Positions 19,043-28,770 are shown, numbered from the stretch's first letter. The stretch is DNA of 64,000 nucleotides from Kaistella carnis (GCF_003860585.1 NZ_CP034159.1:1302001-1366000), one strand, 5' to 3'. Notes: a model not told the origin generated them from the sequence alone. Translations and numbers: made by a program.

Positions 19043-20144
19043 GGTAAATAAACAAAGCGGAAGCGTTGCCGACGTTCTTCGCAAAATCAATTTATCGGCT
19101 CAGAATTTTACGGTTCATCAGGAGAAAACGCTTCGGGCTTTATCGTATTGCCGAACTTCTGCTTTGGGTGGTCATATTGATGCGTGTGATGGTTGTGGCA
19201 ATCTTTCCATCAGTTACAACTCGTGCCGTAATCGGCATTGTCCGCAATGTCAAGGTCATAAAAAAGAAGAATGGATTCAGAAACGCGAACAGGAATTATT
19301 GCCTTGCAGTTATTACCACGTGGTTTTTACGCTTCCTGAAGAACTCAATGGTTTGGCAATCTCTCAACCGGCATTGTTGTATAAAACCTTATTTGAAGCA
19401 GCTTGGGCAACATTAAATCAGTTCGGTAAAACAGAACAGATGCAACTCGGAATGATTGCGATTTTGCATACTTGGGGACAGAATCTGAGTCTTCATCCTC
19501 ATTTACACTGCATCGTTCCAGGCGGTGGAATTGATCACAATGGAAAATGGAAAAAGAAAATGAGAACCGATAAATATCTCTTCTGTGTAAAAGCGATGAG
19601 TAAAGTTTTCCGCGCAAAGTTCGTGGCTTCATTAAGAGCTTCCGGAATTAAAGACCAGGATTTAATAGATCAACTCTTCACCAAAAACTGGGTGGTTTAT
19701 GCGAAAAGACCTTTTGGCGGACCAAAACAAGTGATCGAATATTTGGGAAGATATACGCACAAAGTTGCCATTAGCAATCATCGCATCAAAGAAGTTACGG
19801 ATCATGAAGTTCGTTTTGGGTACAAAGATTATCGCAAAGAAGGTCAGAAAAAGGAAATGACTTTATCGAATACTGAATTTGTGCGCAGATTTAGTCTTCA
19901 TATTTTGCCTCGAAGGTTTGTAAGAATAAGGCATTACGGGATTTTGAGCAGCTCCTGGAAACGCGGGAAACTTCAGGATTTACAATTAGACTTAAAAATC
20001 CAGATTACAGAAGTAAAACCGAAAACTTTGCTTAAAAAATGTCGGTGTTGCAAGGAAGGAAATTTAATCACCATCGCGCTTTTCGGACAAAGAGGACCGC
20101 CTCAGGATTTTCTTGCCGTTTTCAATGCCTCGTCTGCAAAATAA
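19026..20144 (+). CDS. IS91-family HUH (Y2) transposase, copy 1
   Basis: 372 residues from the ATG at 19026, which overlaps the end of the recombinase gene by 17 bp, suggesting translational coupling. An N-terminal zinc-binding region (CDGCGN..SYNSCRNRHCPQCQ) leads to the HUH motif HPHLHCIVPGGG (two His as metal ligands) and the double-tyrosine motif EYLGRYTHKVAIS, both catalytic for rolling-circle transposition of single-stranded DNA. A C-terminal zinc cluster (KCRCCKEGNL) follows. The open frame extends upstream to 18834 inside the recombinase gene, but that part is a shadow. This copy has VNKQS after METRSK, as do copies 5 and 6. Confidence 0.95.
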   Translation: METRSKVNKQSGSVADVLRKINLSAQNFTVHQEKTLRALSYCRTSALGGHIDACDGCGNLSISYNSCRNRHCPQCQGHKKEEWIQKREQELLPCSYYHVVFTLPEELNGLAISQPALLYKTLFEAAWATLNQFGKTEQMQLGMIAILHTWGQNLSLHPHLHCIVPGGGIDHNGKWKKKMRTDKYLFCVKAMSKVFRAKFVASLRASGIKDQDLIDQLFTKNWVVYAKRPFGGPKQVIEYLGRYTHKVAISNHRIKEVTDHEVRFGYKDYRKEGQKKEMTLSNTEFVRRFSLHILPRRFVRIRHYGILSSSWKRGKLQDLQLDLKIQITEVKPKTLLKKCRCCKEGNLITIALFGQRGPPQDFLAVFNASSAK

Positions 20145-20325
20145 ACTTTGTGGGTAAGGGATTTTGTATCTTAAAAGTAAAGAAAAGCCGGTGAGTGCTT
20201 CAAAAAACCTCACCTCAGATCCCGAAAAAAGCAGTCCTTCTAAAAAACTGCTCTATTATCCTAAATTCTAGAAACGATAACTCCATAAGGTTACCAAGTG
20301 GGGAGAAAAAGCCACCGGAGGTTCC

Positions 20326-20376
20326 GTTCAACAGGCTTTCATTTCTTGTCTTTCAGACAAAACGAAAGCTTAGTTA
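20326..20376 (+). repeat. attC-like right-end hairpin of element copy 1
   Basis: GTTCAAC (complement of the element's left TTGAAC) is followed by GCTTTC-A-TTT-CT-TGTCT, loop TTC, AGACA-AAA-C-GAAAGC, then TTAGTTA. The stem has one A.C mismatch and a 2-nt bulge on the 5' arm at the same place as in the other copies, although the paired bases differ. Confidence 0.75.
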
Positions 20377-21174
20377 TTATGCGACGTCTTTTTTTGCCAC
20401 AATGAAAATATAGTCTCCATAATTTTCGGAAAAACTATCCTTTATTTTGTTAAAATTTCCGTTCGAAATATCTTCTTGCAGAATTTTTAATCCTCTATTT
20501 ACTTCTTCCTGGCTTGACAATGAAGCAAAAGATGAAATTCCTTTTCTGAATTTTTCTTGTAAATAAATTTCCGGTCTCACTTTTCCGGAATAAAGGAAAA
20601 AGTCCTGCAATTCATTTGTAACCATATACTTTTCAGTTTCTGTGATTTTAAAATTGCATTTATTTACTTCGCTTTCTATTATTTCTAGAGTTGGCATTTG
20701 AAGCATTGATTTTTCCATCATCTTTGGGAAATAATAATTGAGCCAATAGTTTTTCATTTGTGAAGGTGTGGAAGTGAAAATTATTAATTTTCCATTTGGT
20801 TTCAGCACTCGGAAAATTTCTTTCACAGCATCATTAAGTTTCGTCCAATGATGAATTGTTAAGGTCGCAATAACATTGTCGAAATATTCGTTTTCAGCAG
20901 GAATATTTTCCGCACTTCCAATTCTCCAATCAATTTTTTTGCTTTTAGATTTGGCAATCTCTAACATTTTTTCAGATGGTTCAATGCCGATAAAATTTAG
21001 ATTTTTGTTCGCCAAAGCAACAGTATAATTTCCTGTTCCGCAACCAATATCGAGATTTATTTCGTTCGGCTGTGCATTTAGAAATTGAAAAAGTTTTTCA
21101 GTCAAGTATTCATCTGCAAATCTTGTTGAATTATATTCGTCGCCGATTTTATCATATTTTTTTTCGAAATTCAC
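20377..21174 (-). CDS. SAM-dependent class I methyltransferase (cassette gene)
   Basis: 265 residues. The SAM pocket is LDIGCGTGNYTVALA (motif I), then FIGIEPSEKML with the acidic ribose ligand, GSAENIPAENEYFDNVIATLTIHHW (motifs II/III) and FRVLKPNGKLIIF. It is a Methyltransf_11/UbiE-like small-molecule methyltransferase; the substrate is unknown. The last codons are GTC GCA TAA, so the stop codon is supplied by the cassette core site TTATGCGAC at 20377. Cassette limits are 20377 and 21209 (GTCGCATAAC), complementary over 9 nt. Confidence 0.9.
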   Translation of the reverse strand: MNFEKKYDKIGDEYNSTRFADEYLTEKLFQFLNAQPNEINLDIGCGTGNYTVALANKNLNFIGIEPSEKMLEIAKSKSKKIDWRIGSAENIPAENEYFDNVIATLTIHHWTKLNDAVKEIFRVLKPNGKLIIFTSTPSQMKNYWLNYYFPKMMEKSMLQMPTLEIIESEVNKCNFKITETEKYMVTNELQDFFLYSGKVRPEIYLQEKFRKGISSFASLSSQEEVNRGLKILQEDISNGNFNKIKDSFSENYGDYIFIVAKKDVA

Positions 21175-21202
21175 TTTTGGTAACGGGTTTTGATAAGATG
21201 TC

Positions 21203-21390
21203 GCATAACGGAAAAAGTATTGGCGAAGGACGGGCTACTTTGCTGAGAATTTCAAAGGAGAACCGACCTGAGCAAAATGCTTTTTCAGATTTCTAAATTA
21301 CGAAAAAAAAGAAATATGGAAAGCATTTTGCGGATATTGTTAACTGAATGCTCAAAGACAATATTCACCCCGTCTTTTGCCAATACACTG
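21203..21390. repeat. attC-like site (188 bp)
   Basis: Inverse core GCATAAC, arm GTATTGGCGAAGGACGGG, long loop containing a GGAAAAGCATTTT-type segment, arm CCCCGTCTTTTGCCAATAC, then the terminal G before TTGAAC of element copy 2. The pairing GTATTGGC/GCCAATAC is perfect. Confidence 0.75.
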
Positions 21391-21516
21391 TTGAACTAAA
21401 CCTCCGGTAGCTTTTCCTGAGGCTGTTTTTATTAACTTTGTTTTTATTCAACAAAATAAAATCTCTAAAATGGCTACAAAAAAAAATCTCCGGAGGATTT
21501 AAGAACGAACAAAATT

Positions 21517-22458
21517 TTGAATCGCGCTTCGAGCGAAGTTAATGGTTTTTCGGAACTGATACAACGTTTCGAAAGAAATATTTCAATCCAGGGAAAAAGT
21601 CCCAGAACCTTTGATAATTATTCCAGGCATGTTGCCGCCGTAGCGCTTCATTTCGGTAAAATTCCTACTGAATTGGATCCGGAAGAAGTTAAAGATTATC
21701 TCTTCGAACTTCAACAACGCAGCAAAACACCTTCCCAAACTTACTTTAAACACACCGTTTATGGACTGCGGTTTCTTCTGAAAGCAGAAGGTTTACCCTA
21801 CGATTTTCTACATCTTCCAGCCATGCCAAAAGTCAAAAAACTGCCGACTATTTTAAGCCGTCAGGAAGTTTGGCGTATGCTTCAAACGGCGCAGTTACTG
21901 AAACACAAACTGCTCATCGGTCTGATTTACGGGTGCGGACTTCGATGTATGGAAGTGCGGAATATCGAACTTCATCATCTTGATTTTGACCGACAAATGC
22001 TGCATGTTGTTCAGGGTAAAGGGCAAAAAGACCGTTATGTTCCTTTATCCGAACATTTAATTCGGGGACTTAAAACCTTTATTTCAGTGGAAAATCCGAC
22101 GCAATATTTATTCAATGGAAATCAAAATAGAAATATTGAAGAGATTGATCAGGTAGTTACAAACAGACTGGACTTCGATTCCAGATACAGCCAAAGAGGC
22201 GTTCAATGGGTGATTAAAACCATCTCAAAAAAAGCCGGCATCACCAAAGAAGTTCATACCCATACTTTGCGACACAGCTTTGCCACTCATTTATTGGAAG
22301 ATGGAGTTTCTATCATTATGGTTCAAAAACTTCTGGGACATGAAAGAATTGAATCCACCATGGAATATCTTCATGTCTGTCAGTTGTCTGACCAAAAACC
22401 GCACAGCCCTTTGGATACCGTTTTCGCTTTATGCAGTAAAAATGGAAACCCGAAGTAA
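21517..22458 (+). CDS. tyrosine recombinase of element copy 2
   Basis: 313 residues, catalytic Arg, Lys, His-x-x-Arg, His and Tyr all present. It differs from copy 1 at scattered positions (for example KAEGLPYDFLHLPAMPK). The same TTG start and upstream ATG-A9 configuration (ATG at 21470). Confidence 0.88.
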   Translation: MNRASSEVNGFSELIQRFERNISIQGKSPRTFDNYSRHVAAVALHFGKIPTELDPEEVKDYLFELQQRSKTPSQTYFKHTVYGLRFLLKAEGLPYDFLHLPAMPKVKKLPTILSRQEVWRMLQTAQLLKHKLLIGLIYGCGLRCMEVRNIELHHLDFDRQMLHVVQGKGQKDRYVPLSEHLIRGLKTFISVENPTQYLFNGNQNRNIEEIDQVVTNRLDFDSRYSQRGVQWVIKTISKKAGITKEVHTHTLRHSFATHLLEDGVSIIMVQKLLGHERIESTMEYLHVCQLSDQKPHSPLDTVFALCSKNGNPK

Positions 22459-23548
22459 AGGCGGAAGTGTAGCAGAAGTCATTCGTACCCTCAATTTATC
22501 GGCTCAGAACATTACGGTTCATCAAGAAAAAACACTTCGCGCTTTGTCGTATTGCCGGACTGCTGCTTTGGGTGGTCATATCGATGCGTGTGATGGTTGT
22601 GGAAATATTTCCATCAGTTACAACTCGTGTCGTAATCGGCATTGTCCGCAATGTCAAGGTCATAAAAAAGAAGAATGGATTCAGAAACGCGAACAGGAAT
22701 TATTGCCTTGCAGTTATTACCACGTGGTTTTTACGCTTCCTGAAGAGTTGAATGGTTTGGCGATCTCTCAACCGGCATTATTGTATAAAACCTTATTTGA
22801 AGCAGCTTGGGCAACATTAAATCAGTTCGGTAAAACAGAACAGATGCAACTCGGAATGATTGCGATTTTGCATACTTGGGGACAGAATCTGAGTCTTCAT
22901 CCTCATTTACACTGCATCGTTCCAGGTGGTGGAATTGATCACAATGGAAAATGGAAAAAGAAAATGAGAACCGATAAATATCTCTTCTGTGTAAAAGCGA
23001 TGAGCAAAGTTTTTCGGGCAAAGTTTGTGGCTTTATTAAGAGCTTCCGGAATTAAAGACCAGGATTTAATAGATCAACTCTTCACCAAAAACTGGGTCGT
23101 TTATGCCAAAAGACCTTTTGGCGGACCAAAACAAGTGATCGAATATTTGGGAAGATATACGCACAAAGTTGCCATTAGCAATCACCGCATCAAAGAAGTT
23201 ACGGATCATGAAGTTCGTTTTGGGTACAAAGATTATCGCAAAGAAGGTCAGAAAAAGGAAATGACTTTATCGAATACTGAATTTGTGCGCAGATTTAGTC
23301 TTCATATTTTGCCTCGAAGGTTTGTAAGAATAAGGCATTACGGAATTTTGAGCAGCTCCTGGAAACGCGGGAAACTTCAGGATTTACAATCAGATTTAAA
23401 AATCCAGATTACAGAAGTAAAACCGAAAACTTTGCTTAAAAAATGTCGGTGTTGCAAGGAAGGAAATTTAATCACCATCGCACTTTTCGGACAACGTGGC
23501 CCACCTCAGGATTTTCTTGCCGTTTTCAATGCCTCGTCTGCAAAATAA
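22442..23548 (+). CDS. IS91-family HUH (Y2) transposase, copy 2
   Basis: 368 residues from the ATG overlapping the recombinase stop. It begins METRSKGGSVAEVIRTL, lacking the four-residue VNKQ insertion of copies 1, 5 and 6. Zinc, HUH and Y2 motifs are intact. C-terminal variant SDLKIQITEVKPKTLLKK as in copy 1. Confidence 0.94.
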   Translation: METRSKGGSVAEVIRTLNLSAQNITVHQEKTLRALSYCRTAALGGHIDACDGCGNISISYNSCRNRHCPQCQGHKKEEWIQKREQELLPCSYYHVVFTLPEELNGLAISQPALLYKTLFEAAWATLNQFGKTEQMQLGMIAILHTWGQNLSLHPHLHCIVPGGGIDHNGKWKKKMRTDKYLFCVKAMSKVFRAKFVALLRASGIKDQDLIDQLFTKNWVVYAKRPFGGPKQVIEYLGRYTHKVAISNHRIKEVTDHEVRFGYKDYRKEGQKKEMTLSNTEFVRRFSLHILPRRFVRIRHYGILSSSWKRGKLQDLQSDLKIQITEVKPKTLLKKCRCCKEGNLITIALFGQRGPPQDFLAVFNASSAK

Positions 23549-23792
23549 ATTTTGTGGGTAAGGGATTTTATATCTTAAAAGTAAAGAAAAGCCGGTGAGT
23601 GCATGAAAATACCTCACCTCAGATCCCAAAAAAAGCAGTCCTTCTAAAAAACTGCTCTATTATCCTAAATTCTAGAAACGATAACTCCATAAGGTTACCA
23701 AGTGGGGAGAAAAAGCCACCGGAGGTTCCGTTCAACAGGCTTTCATCTCGTGTCCTGCGGACAAGACGAAAGCTTAGTTATTAGGCGACGTT

Positions 23793-24401
23793 TTACTTTA
23801 TCTTACTTTTTTGTTTGAGATTATTATATTCTTTTTTCAGATTTGAATTTTGAGTTTTTGTTTCATTTAATTCTGTTTTGAGTTTTGCATTTTCTTTTTC
23901 TAATTCAGATTTATCAAATTCAGCTTTATATGTTCCTAAAAAATATGATAAGCCAACTGCAATTGGCAGTATAGTCCAAAAAAGTGGAGATTTGAATATG
24001 TTTTCAGAAGTTTCAGGAGTTTTTTTCATAGTTTCTTTTATCTCACTTTCCAATATATCAAGAAGATTTAATAAGTTGTTTTTGTCATTTCTCCAAGCTT
24101 CATCATTTTTATAATGTCCAACATTATAAATACCTTCTTTTGGTCTAAATGTTATTCTACTTAAACTTGTATAATAATTGCTATTTTCATCAAGATTTGC
24201 ATTAAAAAAACCAATAATTTGCCTCATTAGTTTATTTTTTTCTTCATGAATTTTTGCTAGTTTGTTATCAATTATAGCTCTTTCTTCTTCAGTTTTGCCA
24301 CCATAATAATTGTTAAAATCAGATTCAGATAATAATATATTTGGAAGTTTTTCTACTCCATTTTTTAACTCTTGTAATCTGGATAATGTATTCTTATTCA
24401 A
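23793..24401 (-). CDS. membrane-anchored coiled-coil protein (cassette gene)
   Basis: A 202-residue protein with a charged helical N-terminal region (TEEERAIIDNKLAKIHEEKNK), one transmembrane helix (FWTILPIAVGLSYFLGTYK, about residues 141-159) and a C-terminal coiled coil of Lys/Glu/Asn heptads (SELEKENAKLKTELNETK). No signal peptide; a soluble N-terminal domain facing the cytoplasm is likely. No family recognised. It is the first cassette beside recombinase 2. Cassette limits 23781 (TTAGGCGAC) and 24436 (GTCGCCTAAC) match over 9 nt. Confidence 0.72.
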   Translation of the reverse strand: MNKNTLSRLQELKNGVEKLPNILLSESDFNNYYGGKTEEERAIIDNKLAKIHEEKNKLMRQIIGFFNANLDENSNYYTSLSRITFRPKEGIYNVGHYKNDEAWRNDKNNLLNLLDILESEIKETMKKTPETSENIFKSPLFWTILPIAVGLSYFLGTYKAEFDKSELEKENAKLKTELNETKTQNSNLKKEYNNLKQKSKIK

Positions 24402-24429
24402 TTTTTTATCGGTATTTTTATAAAATGTC

Positions 24430-24512
24430 GCCTAACTCGTTTATATGTCTTACTTCGTCAGACAAATACAACGTATTTGGTAGTGATTTGTCTGATTTCC
24501 GTGAGACTTATT
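24430..24512. repeat. attC- or attI-like hairpin beside recombinase 2
   Basis: The core GCCTAAC matches the end of the adjacent cassette. It is followed by GTCTTAC ... TCAGACAAAT, then ATTTGTCTGA ... GTGAGAC: a perfect 10-bp inner stem and an imperfect 7-bp outer stem. It is shorter than the other sites and has no second core on the integrase side, so it may be the primary attachment site (attI) of array 2 rather than an attC. Confidence 0.55.
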
Positions 24513-24540
24513 TCTGATGACTAAGATATATTTTTTTTCT

Positions 24541-25584
24541 TTATAAATCATCAAACGGACTTTTGATCTGTTGTATACTTTTTGTGCTTACGTGCGTATA
24601 GATTTCTGTCGTTCTGCTGCTGTTATGTCCTAATAACTCTTGAATATATCGCAAGTCAGTGCCGCTTTCTAATAAGTGAGTGGCATAACTATGCCTTAAC
24701 CAATGTAAAGTGACGGGCTTTTTTATATCGCATTTTCGTAATGCTTGTTTTAATACGCTCTGAAGACTTTTTGCAGAATAATTACTGCCTGGTTCTTGAC
24801 CTTCAAATAAAAAAGTTTTTGGTTTGTAAAGCTGGTAATATGCTCTCAATAATTCTAAAATCTTTGGAGATAAAGGCGTAATTCTATCTTTTTTACCTTT
24901 TGCTTGCTTAATCAGAACAATATTCCGTTTAGAATCGATGTCAAGTGGTCTTAGCTGGAGTAATTCGCTGCATCGTAAACCACAACTGTAGATTAAAGAA
25001 AGCATCATTTTGTGTTTCAAATTAGCATGAGCCTCGAGGATGATCTTAACTTCCTCTTTACTCAAAACATTTGGTAATGTCTTTGGTTTTTTAGGGCGGT
25101 CAAGTTTATCGGCTTCTATTTTTGTTTCCCGTATTGTTCTAAAGTATAATTTTATAGCGCTAATGATCTGGCTCTGGTAAGACGCAGATAATTTTTTTGT
25201 CAAAATGTAATCATTATTAAAATCAAGAACATCTGCATTGGTGAGCTCACAAACGTCTTTTGACTTATAGTAAAGTAAAAATGATCGTAGTGCATCAGAA
25301 TAGGTTTTGATTGTATTTGGACTGTATCTTTTGGAAGAAAGCCACCGTATAAATAAATCGTGATGTTTTCGACCCTCCGATGAAAGTACGGTGTCTTCTT
25401 CCGGTGCGATTTGAAACCGTTCTCTATTTTCCCGTGTATCCGGAATATGCCATAGTTTTTTCTGCTGACTCCATCGCGCTCCACTAATTAGTTTTATCCG
25501 TTGGATCAACTCTTTATCTTTCTCGAACTTTACACCAATGCGATCCTCATTTCTATGGTTGATTAATTTTGCAGACCAAATCAT
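24541..25584 (-). CDS. tyrosine recombinase 2, integron-integrase-like
   Basis: The frame runs to 25650; ATG at 25584 (MIWSAKLINHRNEDRIGVKF) is preferred because the domain starts there, giving 347 residues. The N-terminal ~70 residues (LISGARWSQQKKLWHIPDT) resemble the small HARP-like module also present in recombinase 1. A SAM-like core-binding domain follows, then a catalytic domain with R204 (YSCGLRCSE), Lys in KGKKDRI, H294/R297 (HWLRHSYATH), H320 (LLGHNSSRT) and Y329 (IYTHV). C-terminus QIKSPFDDL mirrors the SPLDxL end of IntI enzymes, but the IntI insertion before HxxR is absent. It is codirectional with the cassettes to its left and points into the hairpin at 24430-24512. Confidence 0.88.
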   Translation of the reverse strand: MIWSAKLINHRNEDRIGVKFEKDKELIQRIKLISGARWSQQKKLWHIPDTRENRERFQIAPEEDTVLSSEGRKHHDLFIRWLSSKRYSPNTIKTYSDALRSFLLYYKSKDVCELTNADVLDFNNDYILTKKLSASYQSQIISAIKLYFRTIRETKIEADKLDRPKKPKTLPNVLSKEEVKIILEAHANLKHKMMLSLIYSCGLRCSELLQLRPLDIDSKRNIVLIKQAKGKKDRITPLSPKILELLRAYYQLYKPKTFLFEGQEPGSNYSAKSLQSVLKQALRKCDIKKPVTLHWLRHSYATHLLESGTDLRYIQELLGHNSSRTTEIYTHVSTKSIQQIKSPFDDL

Positions 25585-26183
25585 AATGCCTGATTTTAAG
25601 AAATAAAGATAATCAAATTTGACCACTACGTGATTATATATGGTTATCAATTTTGGCGTCTATTGAGATGAATGTTGTCCAACGTTTCGGAAATTTATTT
25701 TCATCGTAGGTAAGTAAAACTAAAAAGCAAATTTATATCACCCATTAAGGTTTAAAATATCTAAAATCGGAAGCTCTTATCCTTTTCTCCTATTTCTGGT
25801 GTTTTTCTGCATGCAAAATTAAAAATGGAAAATCTTCCTAAAAAAATGAATTTGGGAATCCATCAATATTTATTCTAAAACAAAATTTAAATATTGACGA
25901 ACCCACCTACCCTTCCAGGCAAATTCATTTCGGGCTGCCACGTCGTTTCAGTTCTAGAAATTGTTCGCATTTTTTTAATCATTAAGCAAAGAAAAAGACA
26001 CCGCCATTATACGAATAAAGATAAAAGCGCATCGTTCATTTATATTTTTTAAAAACCTCAAATTTCCTTAATCCATGGTAGATAGGTATGATAAAAGAAA
26101 AAAGCATCTTCATTACCAAATAAATAACGAATAAAATAAATGGACTAATAACGAAAGCACTAATTAACTAAATAATTATCATC
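25585..26183. other. 600-bp intergenic region
   Basis: AT-rich. I see no gene, attC site or clear terminator. It contains a run of A/T-rich leader repeats (AATAAATAACGAATAAAATAAAT, shown in part as AATAAATAACGAATAA) just before the next reading frame. Confidence 0.5.
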
Positions 26184-26470
26184 ATGAAAAATCTTTTTGT
26201 CACCACTACCCTAGATCATTACTTACAAGCAAAAAACGCATTTACAATTGTTAACCAAATCATAGAACTACTAAAAAACCCGCAAGTCTTTAATGAAGAT
26301 TTTCAAGTTGGGAAAATAACAAAATTGATGATATTGCATTTTCGATGGAACTTCAAGATGGAAATCTGAATATAATTTTATTGCATTACTTTCAGTCGGC
26401 TTCAATCGCAATATTTGAACTTACAGTTTGGTTGGAAAATTCAACATTATATTTCCCTAGTGAGCGTTAA
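26184..26470 (+). pseudogene. small hypothetical gene with frameshift
   Basis: The frame from 26184 (MKNLFVTTTLDHYLQAKN) is open for 61 codons. Near 26322-26328 the coding signal moves to another frame, which continues DDIAFSMELQDGNLNIILL and IAIFELTVWLENSTLYFPS and stops at 26468-26470. Together they would make a protein of about 95 residues. Indel in an AACAAAATTGATG context. No family recognised; an assembly error is possible. Confidence 0.5.
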
Positions 26471-26526
26471 TACTATTAATGAAATAACGTAATAAATAAA
26501 CACTTAAATAACTAAATAAATAAAAT

Positions 26527-26844
26527 ATGGATTTTGCAATGTACAAAGCACTGGAACAAAACTTGAAAAATTATAGGGTTTTACAGCGTGGTTATCTCGG
26601 CTATCATAAAAAAACAAAAACCCCATTGATTATTTATTCTATTGAACGATTTCGAGGAAGGTTTGGTTACCGATGCAAAATACTCCAAATTGAAGGAAAA
26701 GAACAAAATCTTTGTGATGTTATTTATTCGAAAAATGAAGTAGATCTTACTCCTATTAAACTTTGCTCCTTTCAGTTAAAATCACTTTTTGACAAATGTC
26801 AAAAGATAAAAAAACCTGCGGTCGTACCTTCGAGTCATCATTAA
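26527..26844 (+). CDS. hypothetical protein, 105 residues
   Basis: MDFAMYKALEQNLKNYRVLQ onward: a small basic protein with a central GRFGYRCKILQIEGKEQNLCDVIY segment. It is preceded by a leader of repeated AACTAAATAAATAAA type, like the gene at 26184, suggesting the two are read together, 18 bp ahead of the oleate hydratase gene. No signal peptide, no known domain. The reading frame is moderately convincing only. Confidence 0.5.
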   Translation: MDFAMYKALEQNLKNYRVLQRGYLGYHKKTKTPLIIYSIERFRGRFGYRCKILQIEGKEQNLCDVIYSKNEVDLTPIKLCSFQLKSLFDKCQKIKKPAVVPSSHH

Positions 26845-26862
26845 TCTACAAAAAAATTAATT

Positions 26863-28770
26863 ATGAACACAACCGAAAATCACAGAAAAGTCAATCACCA
26901 ACCCGATGCAAGCCAAACGCGCCTGCAGAATGTTCCCACCGACACAATGCCTTTTCCCGATCAGATTGGGAATTACCAAAGAAATATAGGACTTCCGGAC
27001 GGCAAATTTAAAGACAGCAAAGTTTATATTGTAGGTAGCGGAATCGCCGGACTTTCATCTGCCTATTATTTCATTCGGGATGGCCAAATTCCTGCCGGAA
27101 ATATTACTTTTTTGGAAAAACTCCAAATTGAAGGCGGTTCTTTGGACGGCTCCGGAAACGCACAAACCGGATACATTATTCGCGGCGGACGTGAAATGGA
27201 TTTTACCTACGAAAATTTCTGGGATATGTTTCAGGATATTCCCGCTTTGGAACTTCCCAAGCCTTATTCCGTGCTCGATGAATACCGGATTGTAAACGAC
27301 AACGACCGCAACCATTCCAAAGCAAGGCTCATTCACAACAAAGGCGAAGTAAAGGATTTCAGCAAATTCGGGCTTAGCAAAAAAGACCAGTGGGCGGTGA
27401 TGAAACTTCTGCTCGCGAAAAAGGAAGAACTGGATGATTTAACCATAGAAGACTGGTTTTCCGAAACATTTTTAGAAAGTAATTTTTGGTGGTTTTGGCG
27501 CACCATGTTTGCTTTCGAAAACTGGCAGAGTTTACTGGAACTCAAACTGTACTTTCACCGTTTCCTGCACGCTATTGACGGTTTGAATGACCTTTCCTCG
27601 CTGGTTTTTCCAAAATACAATCAGTATGACACCTTCGTAGTTCCTTTACGGAAACATTTACAGGAACTGGGCGTCAAAATTCAGTTTGATACCGTGGTAA
27701 AAGACCTGGATATCGAAATCGCAGGCGATAAAAAAACTGTCAGAAATATTATTACCGAACAGAACGGTTCTGAAGTGAACATTGCAGTACGCGAAAATGA
27801 TTTTGTGATCGTCACAACCGGCTCTATGACGGAAGACACACGCTACGGCGATAATGTTACGGCACCCTTGGTAGATTTTACCAAAGAAAATTCCGGAAAA
27901 TCAAAAGGATGGACAGTTTGGAACAATCTGGCAAAAAAATCTGAAGTTTTTGGCAAACCTGAAAAATTCAATTCCGATGTTTCCAAATCGGCATGGATGT
28001 CGGCAACGCTTACCTGTAAACCGTCTGCTTTTGTAGAAAAACTGAAAGAGTATTCGGTGAACGATCCCTATTCCGGCAAAACCGTTACAGGAGGTATTAT
28101 TTCGATTACCGACAGCAACTGGGTGATGAGTTTTACCTGCAACAGACAGCCTCATTTCCCGAATCAGCCGGATGATGTTTTGGTCATCTGGGTGTATGCT
28201 TTGCTGATGGAAGAAAAAGGAAATTACGTTCAGAAAACAATGCCGGAATGTACTGGAAACGAGATTTTGGCAGAGTTGGCCTATCATTTAGGAATTGAAA
28301 ATCAACTGGATAATATCATAGAAAATACGATCGTGAAAACCTCTTACATGCCGTATATCACTTCCATGTTTTTACCGCGTGCAAAAGGTGACCGTCCACA
28401 GGTTGTTCCCGATGGCTGTGTGAATCTCGGACTGGTAGGACAGTTTGTGGAAACCAATAACGATGTAGTTTTTACAATGGAAAGTTCAGTAAGAACGGCA
28501 AGAATTGCGGTTTATGAACTTCTTGACAGTAACAAACAGGTCCCTGATATCAATCCGTTGCAATACGACATCCGTCATTTGTTAAAAGCCGCCAATACTT
28601 TGAACGACGGCAAAGGTTTTCCGGGCAGCGGAATTCTGAATAAAGTTTTGAAGGATACCTATTTCGAGCATATTCTGCCGGAAATTTCGCACGACGAAGC
28701 CGATGGTTTTTTCGCGCAGCAGTGGGACAAACTAAAAAGTCTCTTTGAGCATAAGCAAGAAGGGGAGTAA
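26863..28770 (+). CDS. ohyA: oleate hydratase (FAD-dependent fatty acid hydratase)
   Basis: 635 residues, close to the roughly 646-residue Elizabethkingia meningoseptica enzyme. The dinucleotide fold is [21 protein letters not shown] (about residues 48-68), followed by [36 protein letters not shown] sequence, which carries the conserved FAD-contact region and the catalytic Glu segment, and [13 protein letters not shown]. It adds water across the cis-9 bond of oleic acid to give 10-hydroxystearate; it acts in the cytoplasm or at the membrane face and is linked to fatty-acid detoxification. Downstream by 65 bp is an acyl-CoA dehydrogenase-type gene, consistent with a lipid-handling operon. Confidence 0.94.
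   Translation: MNTTENHRKVNHQPDASQTRLQNVPTDTMPFPDQIGNYQRNIGLPDGKFKDSKVYIVGSGIAGLSSAYYFIRDGQIPAGNITFLEKLQIEGGSLDGSGNAQTGYIIRGGREMDFTYENFWDMFQDIPALELPKPYSVLDEYRIVNDNDRNHSKARLIHNKGEVKDFSKFGLSKKDQWAVMKLLLAKKEELDDLTIEDWFSETFLESNFWWFWRTMFAFENWQSLLELKLYFHRFLHAIDGLNDLSSLVFPKYNQYDTFVVPLRKHLQELGVKIQFDTVVKDLDIEIAGDKKTVRNIITEQNGSEVNIAVRENDFVIVTTGSMTEDTRYGDNVTAPLVDFTKENSGKSKGWTVWNNLAKKSEVFGKPEKFNSDVSKSAWMSATLTCKPSAFVEKLKEYSVNDPYSGKTVTGGIISITDSNWVMSFTCNRQPHFPNQPDDVLVIWVYALLMEEKGNYVQKTMPECTGNEILAELAYHLGIENQLDNIIENTIVKTSYMPYITSMFLPRAKGDRPQVVPDGCVNLGLVGQFVETNNDVVFTMESSVRTARIAVYELLDSNKQVPDINPLQYDIRHLLKAANTLNDGKGFPGSGILNKVLKDTYFEHILPEISHDEADGFFAQQWDKLKSLFEHKQEGE

Larger units (their letters stand above)
17974..20376 (+). 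mobile_element. TyrR-IS91 composite element, copy 1 (2403 bp)
   Basis: The left end TTGAACTAAACCTCCGG and the right-end hairpin terminating in AGTTA are shared by six copies; boundaries were set by comparing them. It carries two overlapping genes, a tyrosine recombinase and an IS91-type Y2 transposase. The right end abuts cassette start TTATGCGAC. Its right-end hairpin has diverged from the other copies with compensating changes in both arms, making it the most distinct complete copy. Confidence 0.9.
21391..23780 (+). mobile_element. TyrR-IS91 composite element, copy 2 (2390 bp)
   Basis: Left TTGAACTAAACC, right hairpin from GTTCAAC (23730) to AGTTA (23780). It is inserted between the attC terminal G at 21390 and cassette start TTAGGCGAC at 23781. 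Both reading frames are intact. Confidence 0.92.
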
